The notes under the pieces: model-generated
The model's database searches: none
What the model was told of the DNA's origin: nothing
The model's input: only the letters and a program-made list of their open reading frames with translations
Position numbers and translations under genes: made by a program
Shown: positions 11,641-24,800 of the stretch, piece after piece
How the letters are laid out: every line of letters begins with the position of its first letter
How positions within the stretch are numbered: position 1 is the stretch's first letter
Assembly (NCBI RefSeq): GCF_020382885.2
Contig: NC_058494.1
Coordinates: 15,642,001 to 15,706,000, forward strand
Source: Scatophagus argus
Lineage: Eukaryota > Chordata > Actinopteri > Scatophagidae
Direction of reading: 5' to 3'
DNA: 64,000 nt

Positions 11641-14600
11641 CCTGTTTTTTCACCTTTGGATACAAGTCGATCCATCTGTGTAGAAAGGGAAATAGATGCC
11701 GTTTCAGCAGAAAACTTAGTAGCTGTGCTTTTCTGGCGGGAGGAAGGTGCAGACTTTTAACAGGTCAGCTACTTTCAATGACTGAAAAACACGCTTGCGT
11801 CTAAAACGTCAAATAGGAGACCTCTGCTGTTGAGACAATCTGTCAGCTATGAGTCATTTACTGTATTCAACACACTGAATCCGTTCATCCCGAGCTGCAG
11901 TTCGGTGTGTGTGTGTGTGCGTGCGCATGTGTGTGTGTGTGTGTCCATGTCTAAATGTGTTACCATGCGTCTGTGTGCTTGAACACTTCACTGATTACAA
12001 CAAATCTGTTGATTTACACTGTAAAGTTATTTGCTTTTACTCCAGACTCTCCTTGCACATGTTTTGTTTTAAAATGATTATTGCTGTTATTCTGTACTTT
12101 ACAAATACATTTCGTATCTTTTCAGCACATCTGAAGCCAGTTATATTCTTGTGTGATTGCCTTTTGCGCAGTATGAACTCACAGGTGTCAGACTGTTCAA
12201 GATGGTGTAGATTATGTCACCTCCTGTCCAAACACGCCAGTCACTTTGAATGCTAGAGACTTGTTATTACGTTTCAAGCATATGGAAATATACTGTACGT
12301 GGTGTTTAAAAGAGATTCGCATTTCTTTTTAGGAACTTCTTCTGTGGTTGAAGGCATAGCATGTTGGGGCAAGTTGTGGTGCTGTTAGTATGTGTGTGTA
12401 CACAACAGAAAAAGCAACACCAGCAGACACTTAGCCAGATAAAATCATAAAATACTTAACAAAGCTAAGAACTTAACAGGAGATGTTTTAGTTTTAAGTA
12501 AAAGCGTCCCGTGTGTGCAATCTAAACATACGACACAATAAAAAAGAGGCTAATAATTTTAGACGCATGCTGCACTGCCAAATGCTCAATTTTCTTCCAC
12601 ATTATCATGTCTCTTCTTTAGTGTTGTTGCATTTCCGCGAGGTAAAGCTCAAAAGTCACAGGAGAACGCGATGACACAAGATGTCCTAGTCAGACCTTTT
12701 CCTCTTCACATTCCTGTTTGTGGTCCTCGGTGATTCCATGAGTCAGCCAGCCGGTTGGGTACGAGCTGTCTATTCAGGATGTTTGTTTGTGCGCAAAATA
12801 ACTGAGATGAAATCCATTGCAGGAATTTTATATGCAAGTGTCTCTACAGGAAAAAAAACACATCTACTTCCTTCAGTGTTTAGAGGCAAATAACATGCAG
12901 TTAATTGGTGTTGTTAAATCATTCCACCACCTTGTATTTTAAACAAAGCGCTGGCTTAGATCTGAAGTTGGTTGGTGGACACCGTACAGATGCTGCCCAT
13001 CAGGGATGGGCTGCACTCACTTTCATTACATTACAGTGAGACTGTATGTGATAAATTGAGATTATTCGTCTTCATAAACGCAACAAACATATCCGCACTG
13101 TCACTGTTGACAAGCGAACAAGAATAATGGGGTCAAAGCCTCCCTGTTGGCCAATTTCTACCCCACTGAAGTGTCTTTGAACAACAAGAAGAAGAAAATC
13201 GGTATTGCAGTGCACCATCAAACATCAATGCTGTGACTTTTGAACACCATCGCCAATTAAACAGATAGCAGAATATCTTTCTAAAGAGGTAAGATTTTTG
13301 TTTTGTTTTTTTGTTTGTTTGTTTTCCAAGATTCTATCGTGCTGCCATTCTCAATTTGTTTTTAATGGTTTGTAAGTGTGAGTAGTGCTTCCCTTTCCTG
13401 TTCACAGAATGCGTTGCATTTTGGGTTTCCATCAGCAGCAGGCTTGCATATGTACACTCATTTTGTCAGTTTTCCAGCATGAACTTCACACTCAAAACCT
13501 GCTGTAAGCTATTGTTGTGTAACTGGCACCAGTTTAGTCACATACACACACATTTGTTAAATGTGATCGACCTATTCTTCTCTCTCTCTTCTTACATTTG
13601 CTACCTGCATCGCTATCAGACGAAGGCAAACACACACATAAAAAAAAAACATATGTTAGCTACTGACTATGACAGAAACACAAATGCTGTTGTGTAAACA
13701 ACCTTTGACCTGCCCTGCCCTGGATGACAGCAAGACAAAATCTTTCCCTCCAGCGATCCAACAAGAATCTCCCAGTTATTAGCCGTAGACCATAATTAAT
13801 TAGTCAGATCTGATGCTGAGCGCTCCGCTTTAAAGACGCAGCTCAGGTCTTGATCCAAGCCAAACACTCCGGCTGAGTGGAGATTTCCATGAGGTAGCAA
13901 TAAAGGGAGTCAAGTTTTCTACATAACATGCATAGGGCAGACACACCCGCCTCTTCTAATGAGACTGATCAGCAGGTAAACTGCATGACTGCTTGATGTG
14001 TGACCACACCCAGCAGACCACCACAAACAGCCTCACTGAGGCGTAGTGCTGCTAAGCTGTCATGATCCCCGGGGTGCTTATGTGGATCTTTTTTTATTTT
14101 TTCTTTATAATCTACACAGCAGCCCTGCCCATCGTGTGTGTGTGTGTCAGTATTAATAAAAGCTCAGTTATCCTGCAGTGTTGTAACAGCAAAGGTTTTG
14201 TATGGATATGATGTGTGTGTGTGTGTGTGTGTGCACCTGCTCTGTCAGAGCTCCTGCTGTTACAGGTTAAAAATTCCAAACACATCTTGTCTGTTCAGGA
14301 GCGACGGCTGCTTGGTATTACTGCGGTCGAAACAGATTTTCTCAATTCTCCGGTTGATTGAACAGAGAGAAGGAGCGGGATCACCCGTCTTCTAGCGTGC
14401 CGCCTACGCTGTGTGTAAACAGAGTGTATGTGCACAGCGTGTGTGTGTTTACGTATCTCTTTGCCAGGCGTAGCAGACTTCCAAGGGTTGTGTTGTTGCC
14501 CGGAGTTTTGTTTTATTTGACTTGGCATCTGTTAAACCTTCCACACTCCGCATCAGCCCCGCCCTGCCCTGCCCTGCCCTGCCATGCTCTGAGCTCTACC

Positions 14601-16930
14601 ACATGCCTGTAAACTCCTTCAACCCTGACTCAACACACACTGAGTGAGACTCAGCGAGTTTGGGTCGAGCAGACTTGTGTATTCTTGCTTCCTTGTGGGT
14701 TGTATGCAAAAGCCTCATTTCCTGCCTTTTGTTTTCCTTTGTAACTGCATCCCATCTGATACAATACCTACTTTACAATGCTTTCCCTTGCCCTCTTATC
14801 GCCACATTTTCAAATGCTGTATGATTACTGCCGTGTTACCGTCTAACAATGCTCAATGCACCATTGCTCTGGGTGATGAAGGTAATGAGGCTTCATCCTC
14901 CATAGACACTGAATATCTGCACTAAATCTCATGGAACTCAATCCAATATTTGTTGTAACGTTTCATTCCAAACCAATAGCCTCACAGTCATGGTTGCATT
15001 AGAAGAAGCACCAGTGGATCAAGTCGAGTAGGATTCATCTTCTGCTGAGATAGATAGATAGATAAATAGGTACTTTATTGATCCGCAGATAGCAGAGTGA
15101 AATATAACTGTAATATAAGCTGTCTTTATCAGCTCACCTTTTATGCGGTCAAGTATATGGTTACCTGAAGCAATTTAGCTGAATGTAATCATTAATGATG
15201 TACTGTTTAAAGACACGTAACATCACATAAAGTGCGAAGATGTGAGCGCTCTGGTCAGTACTAAAGGTCTCGGTAACAGCTCATAAAACCCTAACGCAGC
15301 ACTAAGCTGTGATAAGCAGCTACTTAACCTGAAGCACTCGGATAATAATAAAATAAGTGATGGAGGTTATAAAGTCAGCTCCTGTACCTGTGCCTCCATG
15401 AGGCTGCTACTGTTAATGTACCTTTAGCTTTTGAATCCGTTGAATATTAACCTGAATAAATATGCAGTCATGGTTTGACTTATAGCTTTAAACCTCTAGT
15501 CCACACCTCCTCTATCTCACTTCTCCTTTGTTTTACTAACAGCCAAAATAATCCACAATTCAAGAGGAAATGTTGAAAACACATTAAAACCTGGAAATAG
15601 AAGTCTTGTTTTATCTGCAGTTTTATTATTAGCATCATCGTGACGCTTTTAGACACACAATACTAGAGCTTCTCAGTGATCACATTAATATTTCTAGTTC
15701 CTCACTACAAGTTCTTCATGAATTCAGTCAGTTCAGAGAAGCTTCAGGGTGACTAACTCTGTCCAGTGTACGTCCTCGGCCTTGTGTAGCATGTTGTCCT
15801 CTGTGAATCCTGTGCACCAGCCTGCACTTTGGTTTCCACTCAAGTGTGTAACATTCATTTTATTGCATGTCAGACTGCATGTCTTTGCAGTTCTGAAAAG
15901 TTGCACAGCCTGCCTAGACACCAGACCGCTGTACACTTGAGTAAGCGTTTAAATCGTTCCCTTTAAAAGACCCGATCTACATTTTTGTATGTTCGGGTGA
16001 GTTTATTTCTGCATCGCGATCTATCCGGGTGCAATAGTCAGCTACTTAATTTGCAGATAAAAAGTGTTTTTAAAGAGAGACAACAGAGAAATGTCAAAGA
16101 AATGTCAACGTCTTGGCGAGGAAATTGCACATATATCCCGCCCTGTGCATTTCAACATCGTTTTTCACTTTAACACCCAGGCATTGTCAGGCCCACATGC
16201 CTAAACTACAAATTAACATGTCACAGTTGCATAAGGTTGCGTTCAGTGAGTAATACACACATTCCACTGTAATCTGAATAACTTTAACTTGCAGTCTGTT
16301 TGTGTATATGAGCATGTGCGTACAGAAGTTATTTGTTGAAAATAAAAACTCGCCCTACTGTTTCTTTTTTTTTCAGCTTCTCTTCTCTTTCTTCTTTGTT
16401 CCGTATATGATCAAGAGAAACAACACTTCATTTCATCATGTGGCTGCTTAAAACTGTAAAAATGACAAACTGCTGTACAAGTAAACACCATCAAGCATTT
16501 TGTAAATACATGAGAACAGAAACTTTCCCTAATGCTGGTCTCATTTGTGCCTTGCCCTGCATGTAGTGCTGAGTTGAGGGTAAAACATTCATTGAGTGTT
16601 TGGGATGGTAAGCACAGTGTTATAAATTAAAGGTGTGGCTGTGAAGATAAGAGTTTGAGGTTATGGTAGACAGCTAGCACTTTACTGGAACAACTATTTA
16701 TGACTGTTGAAATCTGAGTTTATTAACAATCATGAAAGCAAATGTTGTAAGTACAGTATCTCCACTGGGATAAACTCTGTAATTACTAGACAATATAGTT
16801 TGTTATTATCGCCCAAATATGAGAGAATGGGAAACGGTCCTATGGACTTGGTCACTCTGTCACAGTCGTATACTGTATGACCGTGATCATCAACCGGCAG
16901 CCTGCCAGATTATTCTCCCACTCTATCCAC
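11641..16930. other. Intergenic region downstream of tbc1d1
   Basis: No supported gene. It contains a TG-rich array (about 11904-11944), another near 14216-14231, and a GATA-type microsatellite joined to a LINE-tail-like sequence at 15049-15090. A GC-richer, low-repeat patch at about 13725-14075 contains paired homeodomain-like ATAATTAATTAG and may be a conserved non-coding element. The small ORFs look random. Confidence 0.5.
15049..15090. repeat. (GATA)n plus TTTATTGATCC LINE-tail-like sequence
   Basis: A run of GATA units followed by ACTTTATTGATCCGCAGA. In fish genomes this pairing is common at the 3' end of non-LTR retroelements. The fragment is very short, so the family is not assigned. 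Confidence 0.45.
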
Positions 16931-16938
16931 TCTATTCT

Positions 16939-17247
16939 TGGGGCCTAGAGGTTGGAGAAGTGGCTTGTGATCGGAAGGTCACCGGTTCGATTCCCGGGTG
17001 TGGTGGAGTCATTAATGCGAAAAATGCTCCCCCTCCCTCGCGCAAGGGCTGATGCACCCTTGAGCAAGGCACTTAACCCTCCCAATATGCTCCCCGGGTG
17101 CTTGATGCTGCCCACTGCTCTTGTGTGTGTTTCACTGCATGTAATTTGCCGGGTGTTGCATGTGTGTGTTCAACTAAGGATGGGTCAAATGCAGAAGACG
17201 AATTCAGTGTCAGTAAAGCCGATTCTTCTTCTTCTTCTTCTTCTTCT
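16939..17247 (+). mobile_element. tRNA-derived SINE (V-SINE-like), plus orientation
   Basis: The head is tRNA-like with a clear Pol III B box GGTTCGATTCC at 16984-16994 and an A-box-like stretch near 16946. The central part carries CCTTGAGCAAGGCACTTAACC-type sequence (about 17058-17079), which I associate with the fish V-SINE core, and the element ends in a (TTC)n tail at 17223-17247. The name V-SINE is from memory. Two overlapping ORFs across it are not genes. Confidence 0.75.
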
Positions 17248-18180
17248 CTACTGTGCTGAACCACCTGACTCCCAGTCTTACCATCCCACGAAGCGGACTG
17301 GAGGAGGCAGCTGCAGAGTTGGCAGAAAAAAATCACTGAGCTCGTCTGATAGACTAGAGAGGCATCACACGGTTTTATATTTATTGACTTACTGTTGCAC
17401 TAAGTCTCAAACCTTTTTTTCCCGCTTCCTGACATCCTTAAGTGAGCTTTTTCTCGAGATAACGAGTCTTTCATTTGTATTTGAATTGTGGGATTTTTCA
17501 CTTCATAACATAAACATTATTTTTATTTTGGGGGTGAGGGTGTAGTTGCCCCAAATAAAGGCCAGGGGGAAAACCAGGATCTTGTTTTTCTGTTTGTTTG
17601 TTTTTTACTTTGGTAGCATGCTATAATCCAAAAAAGGAAAAAAAATAGGAAAAATGAACTCATTGCACATGTATTGACTCTGGCAATTCAATTATTCAAA
17701 GACATTCTGCAAGAAACCAACATTTTTCCTGTGTGCTTCAACAAGCTTTGTTTTTTTGTTTTTTTTTTTACAACAATTGAATTGAAAATGAACAAATTGT
17801 AGGCGCGATTTAACAACACGCAAATCTTATGAACACAAGCACACACATTACTGTGCAGTGACACAAGACGTCACATTATGATCTCTTAAAAACTGCAACA
17901 TTTCACTTACTGTAAATAGTTCATTACCACATTCATGTACATATTGTATATACATGCTGTGTATGTATACTATATGTATACTGCATATACTCCACCACCA
18001 CTATTCAGACCACAGTCCACAGTGTGCTGTGAAACAGTGGGTGAAATAGTGAGGCCCTGATTATGAAAGAGGTTGACTGTGTTCGTCCTGCTGAGTCACA
18101 AACTGCTAACATAGAACAGCAGGCTGAGCAGAGAAAAGACATCCTCGCTGGAAAACTGAGAAGGATGAGGTTAAAGGATT
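17248..18180. other. Intergenic, nothing recognised
   Basis: AT-rich sequence with poly-T/poly-A runs and a TATATG-rich patch near 17940-17990. I see no gene or named repeat. Confidence 0.5.
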
Positions 18181-18204
18181 TGTGTGTGTGTGTGTGTGTG
18201 TGTA
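18181..18204. repeat. (TG)n microsatellite
   Basis: A short perfect TG run about 130 bases before the pyrimidine minisatellite. Confidence 0.9.
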
Positions 18205-18330
18205 TGTGCGAATGCATGTGTGTAAGGGAGTTTCTGTTTGTTGTAGAAGGTCAGGCGCCACGGTTTGGGTGTGACCACCGATGTCCTGTCAGCACATCAA
18301 GTGTCCACAAAACTCCTCCCTTTACCCCCC

Positions 18331-18367
18331 GCTCTCTCTCTCTCCCTCACCTCTCTCACCCTCTCTT

Positions 18368-18399
<32 letters not shown>

Positions 18400-18577
18400 A
18401 CCTCTCTCACCCTCTCTCTCTCTCTCTCTCCCTCTCCTCTCTCACCCTCTCTTTCTCTCTTTCTCTCTCTCTCTCCCTCACCTCTCTCACCCTCTCTCTC
18501 TCTCTCTCTCTCTCTCCCTCTCCTCTCTCACCCTCTCTTTCTCTCTTTCTCTCTCTCTCTCCCTCACCTCTCTCACC

Positions 18578-18608
<31 letters not shown>

Positions 18609-18690
18609 TCCTCTCTCACCCTCTCTTTCTCTCTTTCTCTCTCTCTCTCTCTCCCTCTCCCTCGCCTCTCTCACCCTCTTTCTTCCTCCC
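18331..18690 (+). repeat. Dimeric pyrimidine minisatellite
   Basis: Almost pure C/T strand. Two related blocks alternate: one carries CCCTCACCTCTCTCACCC followed by CT dinucleotides, the other carries CCCTCTCCTCTCTCACCC followed by TTTCTCTCTTTC. Equivalent points of the second block recur at about 18441, 18527 and 18615, giving a higher-order period of 86-88 bases. The long Ser/Leu ORFs across it, on both strands, are artefacts of the repeat. Confidence 0.9.
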
Positions 18691-18764
18691 TTCCTCAGAG
18701 CCAGGGTGTAACCAAGACTCTACTTGTCAGTTATTCAGATCTGTAAAAGGAGAGGGGGGTCTTT

Positions 18765-18766
18765 GT

Positions 18767-18802
<36 letters not shown>
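18765..18802. repeat. (TG)n microsatellite
   Basis: A TG array downstream of the pyrimidine minisatellite. A CA array follows at 18996-19019, so the minisatellite is bracketed by Z-DNA-prone repeats. Confidence 0.92.
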
Positions 18803-18803
<1 letters not shown>

Positions 18804-18995
18804 CGACATGCAGAGACAGCAGGCAGGTTTTCTTGAACAATAAAACTGTCTGTTGGTTATTTCTGAACCCTGGAGAGGAAGCACTACTCCCTGCAGGGTG
18901 GGGAGACGATTCATAAAGCCCCCACCCAACATGCACAGACACACACATGCACACTGTGCACACAAATACACAAAATTTGATCCAGAGGCACAAGT

Positions 18996-19019
18996 CACAC
19001 ACACACACACACACACACA
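18996..19019. repeat. (CA)n microsatellite
   Basis: About 12 CA units. Confidence 0.9.
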
Positions 19020-19970
19020 GGCTATCTTTGAGCCTGAACTCTCTTTCACTGTATTACTCCACCCTTCTTGTACAAGAATCGGTAATTGTGTCATGTAAGG
19101 AATCATCTTTTATAAAGGTGGAACTTGTTCAAGCTCAGCTCTGACTTACAAGCTAACTTCCTTCAGGATTGTTCTGTCTGCTGCACTGCTCACTAACTCT
19201 GGATCAAGGTGTGCTGTGTAGGATGCAATGTGAGGGTGAAGCAATCCTGAATTACAGTTTACACCATATATATAACACGTGTGTGTCCATGAACATTCGT
19301 GCAAGAATATGTTCAGTTGCGTGTATGTATGCATATTAGGCATGTTAGCAAATGTTTGAGGTAAACACTATGTTATTTTTGTGAACAGAGTTTGATATCT
19401 TCCAGGTTTACAACATTATTGAAACATTATGACTCAGGTCTCAGGTCAGATATTTTGACTATTGGCCACTTTTCATTGTAATTTACATTCTTTCACTAAA
19501 TTTAGATAGGCCCAGTTAATTACGGCAAGCAGTTACTTTGATTACAATTAGTAACAACTGATCAATGTAAGAATCCATTTGCATGGTGCAAACTGTTTTT
19601 TATTTAGTGGCCGGATATAACCAGTTGTTAACCCTGGCATATTTATGCTGATGTTGCTAAATGACAGGATTGATTGATATATATTGTCCCCTATAAATAA
19701 ATGAATAATAAACTAGGTTAAGGTTGACTGTTCCTTTACTGATAATGTTAGCAGGAAAATGGGCAGAAAAGATGAGAAAGATCGTAGTTCAGTCTAGTGT
19801 TCAAGGTTTAAAGTTATCTTTTTACAATGCCAACTTGCTCAATGAAATGCAGTCATATAGAAAGAATAGAACAAAGCAATAAAATAGGCAATAAAGAAGA
19901 ACAAAGTTTAAATGCACCACTGATTTAGACAGCGGTGTGTGTTTTCACCTCCTTTAAAATCAACACTCAG

Positions 19971-20294
19971 CTACTCGGTCTTGGTTTTTGGTTTTGGTGA
20001 CACTGAATGGCAGGTTGTTCTCCACTTGAGGTGCCTGGTGCACCGCTGTACAGGACCGCTGATTTCCTCCCCGTCAATAGTTATCATCGTGGTGTAGTCC
20101 TCCACAATAGAGTTCTCTCCATGTGAGCGACAGGAGTCATGGGAGTACAGGATGAACAGGAGGGGGCTGAGCACACAGCTCTGGGGGCTCCAGTGTTGAG
20201 CTCCAGTGTAAAGCTGTGACGACCAAAGCAAACAGCTGTGAGGAAATTTGTGACGCTCAAGTGAACTCTTTATTTCAGATAATACGGCCTGCAT
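19971..20294 (-). mobile_element. Degraded LINE reverse-transcriptase fragment
   Basis: On the minus strand the sequence reads CVLSPLLFILYSHD, close to the QGCVLSPLLF..LYTHD block of fish non-LTR reverse transcriptases, then a damaged version of the FADDTT active-site region (VEDYTTM in place of FADDTT). Further on, SVSPKPKTK matches the SLNVSKTK block with the frame weakened. The catalytic Asp pair is lost and the fragment covers only a small part of the domain, so it is a dead remnant. Nearest type is an L2/Rex-like element, by memory only. Confidence 0.65.
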
Positions 20295-20349
20295 CTTAAC
20301 ACTGAGAGTTCAGTGGGAACATTGTCCATCAGCTGTGTTTGAGAACCAA

Positions 20350-21861
20350 ACAGTTGAGTGATTTGTTCCAATATGCCGTGATGGAAGCAGGTCTCTATAA
20401 AGATGAGGGCTTAGCAGTCTCTGATTTCCATTTGCTGGGTTTATTAAAGCATTATTTCATCTATTTTATTTTTCTTCAGCCAGACACTGGCCAGGAGTGG
20501 GCTGAGTAGTGGACTGGTCTCAGGTCCAAGCTGGGTTAGCTTAGCACTTAGCAGGCTCTTGTCCCACCTGTTCCTAGGGCCTTTGTGAGCAGATATTGTT
20601 TGAAGGTCTGCTTCCTATATATCTGAATAACAAATATAATTTCTGTTATTTATTTACTTTTTGCTTTTATGTGAATTATTCATGTAGGATGTAATGCCTT
20701 GGAGGTGTGGAGTTAATTTTCTAATTACGTAAGATTCCCTTGGGAGGTGGTTATCATGTTTGTTTGTCTGTTGGCAAGATTTTCCGCTTCAGACAGATTT
20801 TAAACCAGATCTTTAGTTCGGTGAACATGTTGACTTCAGACCAAGGACCAATTTGTTAAAGCGATCTTGGTATGGGTGCGGGATTTCCTCCATTAGATGA
20901 CAGTTTTTTTTTTCAGCCTCCATAACTAACAGAAAAACATGCTTTCTCTGTCATTAGTAGAAATTAGCTGTTTAAAATGCAGCAGCTTAAGAAACACTGA
21001 TTAGTTTTATTTACTGTCTGAAACTGTATTCACTGACTTTATCAAGAGAGACATTTCCTCTATCTGCTCTCACAATTTGTAGATCAGCCTTACAGACAAA
21101 TGTACTGAACTCTCATATAATTACATTGTGAGCACTGAAACTTAATATTTACTTTCCCTCTTATGTTTTCTCATATTATTCTTTTTATTAAACTATTAGC
21201 AACTGTCTACCCACACACTCGAGAGGCTCCGCCCCCACCTCAGCGGGTATGTTAACCAGGTGTAATAATATATACATCATCTCCACTCAACAATAAAAAC
21301 TGTAAAAGGTCAAAACTGTTGACCTGCTCTTCTGATAAATCACTTGATCAGTGTTATGAGTTATCAGTGAGACCTGAAACACATTCATCTGTAACAGGTG
21401 CATGATTTCAGATTTTGTGGCTTAATTACAGATATTTTAAATACAGCCACAAGGCAAAATCACTGACATGCCAGACACACGTACACACAGACATACACAA
21501 CCTGCTCTGATTCTTTCAATACACCTGTACTGGGAAAATTTAGACTCAAGAGGAATTTTGAAACCCAGCAGAGTTTTTAAAGAGGTGCAGCCAGTGAAAA
21601 AAAAAATCAGCTATGAACAATTAGAGTGTTTGTTCTTGCAGTGCTATGTGTGCAGTTGCGCCATAGTGCCTGTCTGCCCGTGGTGAATATAGACACAGAG
21701 CTGTGATTGTTCTCCAGACGAGACATTAATTTACTATAACATAGCTCACAGTGAGAGTCACCTGCCGTTATTACACAAACACACACAGTGTTCATCCAAT
21801 GTGATGTTGGAAAACAGCAATCAGATTGAAGGTAGATCATAATCTTACTCTCTCTCTCTCG

Positions 21862-21894
<33 letters not shown>

Positions 21895-24800
21895 GCACAC
21901 ACACGCACACACACAGCAGATATTTTATGGTAGTCATTTTTCTGGAAACCATAGCTCCAGACATTTGCCTCTCAGCTGTCAGATGAGATTGAAAATCATC
22001 CAAAGATAACATTCTACAATCTCCAAAACTCATTATCTCTTCATTTATGAGTGTCAATCAATGTGTTTAAGGGTGTCTATGAGTGAAACAAACACATGCA
22101 AGCTCATGCTCGTATTGTTTCTGTTTTGAGCGTTTTCTTCTTGTTTTTCTGATAATTTGGCAGACTGTCATCCTTGCGTGTCTACTGGTGCAAAACAGTG
22201 GCATCATTACGGGCTTGTCATATTTATGATTCATCTTCAGTGTCTTTATCAGTTTGGAAACTAATTTTGTTCCATGACATTGAGACTGGTGGAGTACAAA
22301 GAATAAGGTGTGTCTTCTGTCTGTTTAAAATACATTTTGTTACTGTGAAGTGGAAGGTTTAATATGATGAGCTGCAAAGAGAATCAGTGATTTTCAAATA
22401 AAAAAACAGAAAAGCGATGTCGCTTCCTGACATTCTGTCAGTGTCACAATGGCAGTGACTCTTCATAGTGGCAAATGACAAATAAATATGCAAATGTTAA
22501 TGTTTGTGAGAGTCTGCTTACATAACAATAAGCAATGGAGGCTGTGAAGGAGTGGCAGGGAGGTTCAGTTACCTGTCCAAACCACAGTTGACTCTCCCAA
22601 ATCATTGTTCAGTGTGCCAGAACATCTGTAATGTCATCCTGTCTATTTTCTGTGTGTGTGTACGTGTGTGTGTGTGTGTGTGTGCCAGCAGCATGCCCCC
22701 TTAGGGAAGGCTCAACCGAATGATAATTATGGCTTCTCTTTTATAGCTCAGTCGGGAACACACCCCTGCCCGCAGGTCACACCCTGGACACAGGGATGGT
22801 GCGCGTATGTTTATGTGTGAACGGTTGTGCCAGCTGTGTGGGTCGTTGTTTATCTCACGGCCCCCGTCGGTGACCTTGTTTTACACTTATGATTTGCATC
22901 CACACCAGTGGCATGGCTGCAGAGATGGCAAAGTCTGTGTGTCAGTACGGCTGAAAGAGCTCAACAAGTGGCCCAAAACTTTAGACAGACATTTATGTTC
23001 CCCAGAGGAATCCCGATGACTTTTCCTCGAGCACCACCGTGAGGTGCACATACAATTCATTCATTCACCTTTTATTTTAACTTAAAAATACATAAAACCA
23101 GGACTTCACTATGTGATGGAATGAAATTTGTTGCACACATTAATAATGAATTGGAATCCCTTGGTGATCGAATTCTTTTTTTCCCTTTCTGTTTATTGCA
23201 AAATGCCCCAAAATGAACGACTTTACCAACCACAGTTACCACAATACTTTGTGTTTAGTGCTAATTAGCACATTTTAGCAACAATAAACGAAGATGGTCA
23301 GGGTTACACCTGCTTAACACAGAACTGTTCTGAGCAACATGTTGCTCTGCTGTCATTAGCAATTAGCTGAAACCGTCACTGTGCCCACATTAGGCAGCGT
23401 GTCTGACAGGGCTGTAGCCTCTTCGCCTTGTGACCATGTGGAGTCACAAATACGTGTCATTGTTTGGGTCGGAGATAAAATTGAGTAAAAGTGAAAAAGG
23501 CAGGCAGGTCTTTCAGTAAACCCTACAATGATTTTGAAGACCCGTCTGTAGTTCAAATCTGTGAGTTTAGGCTGCATAAATATGTTGTAAGTATGTTGCT
23601 AACTTAATTTTAAAGAGTGCTCTGTTTGTGGTTTGTGGCAGGTATAGCTGTTTGCCAAAGTGCCTTTTTTGATGCTGCCACTAGCGGTAAAATGTAACTA
23701 ACTTTACATTACCTGTATTTCTGTTTTCTGCTATTTTTTACTTCTACTCCCCTACAGTATACTTTCTACTCAACTAAATTTATTTGACCACTTAAGTATT
23801 TTGCAGATTTAATTTAATACTACAAAATATAGTAAATGAAAAAACTATGATGTTATATTATAGATTGAGATGAAACTTTCTACAGATGAACTATTTAAAT
23901 TAACTAAACCACCTTTAGCATAATATACAATATCCAATAATATCCAATAATAATAATAATGAGGACTTTTTTGATATACTGGATTGATATATAGATATAT
24001 ATATTATGATAGATATATTAGATTGCACCTAGTAGTAGTATATTTTTGATGCTAATATGTTTGTAATCTTACTTTCACTTTCAATTCCAGGACGTTTATT
24101 TGTAACAGAGTATTTCTTCTACTGAGGTACAAGATGTGAGTGTTTCTTCCAACTCTGGCTACCACTTGTCATCAAATTAAGAAAATTTGAAATCTACATA
24201 AAAGAAAAGAAAGAGTATAATCTAGCTCAAACTATAACTGAACAATTAAACATAAAATAAAGGCTGCATGTACAATAAAATGCTCTATCTTCAAAATAAG
24301 GCAAACGTTATCTGCTGTTGAATGTAATGTACACGACTGCTTGGGATTTTAATTCTGAAATAAATGAAATTCATCTCAGATGCACTGATGCCCTGATGTG
24401 TGACCGTGACGGCGGCTGACAGTTGATTAATTTACCCACAAACAACTGACGTACCGAGGTGGGTAGATGGCGCCTGGTTGCCACACTCTGTTTAGTCTGT
24501 TTGTAACTTTAGATCAGTGGAAAACCTGTTGTCTCCCATCATGCACTGAGTTTTGCAGTCAGTGGAGAGCAACAACGGCTCCTTGATTTTGAGAGATTAT
24601 TCTCGTCCATGTTGGGGTGGTGCCACAGCAAGTTGGGGCCAAATCAGATGATATTAACAAACCCTGAGTGTCTGATGATCACTGGTGATTGGCTCTGTGT
24701 GGGCCTGATTCATCCATCTCAAACAAGCATATTGTCAGATTAACATCCAGCCAATGATTTGTTTACAGAATACAGAAATGAGACAGTGTGACATGCAGAA

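Noticed and set aside
16939-17011. tRNA-like sequence in the plus strand
   Set aside because: Has a B box but not a complete cloverleaf, and continues into a SINE body and (TTC)n tail, so it is a SINE head and not a tRNA gene.
18331-18690. Regularly spaced repeats, possible CRISPR-like array
   Set aside because: Spacers are themselves C/T simple sequence, not unique, and the DNA is vertebrate.
18063-18746. 227-codon ORF and two overlapping long ORFs rich in Ser/Leu
   Set aside because: Translation of the pyrimidine minisatellite; open in several frames and on both strands because the repeat lacks stops.
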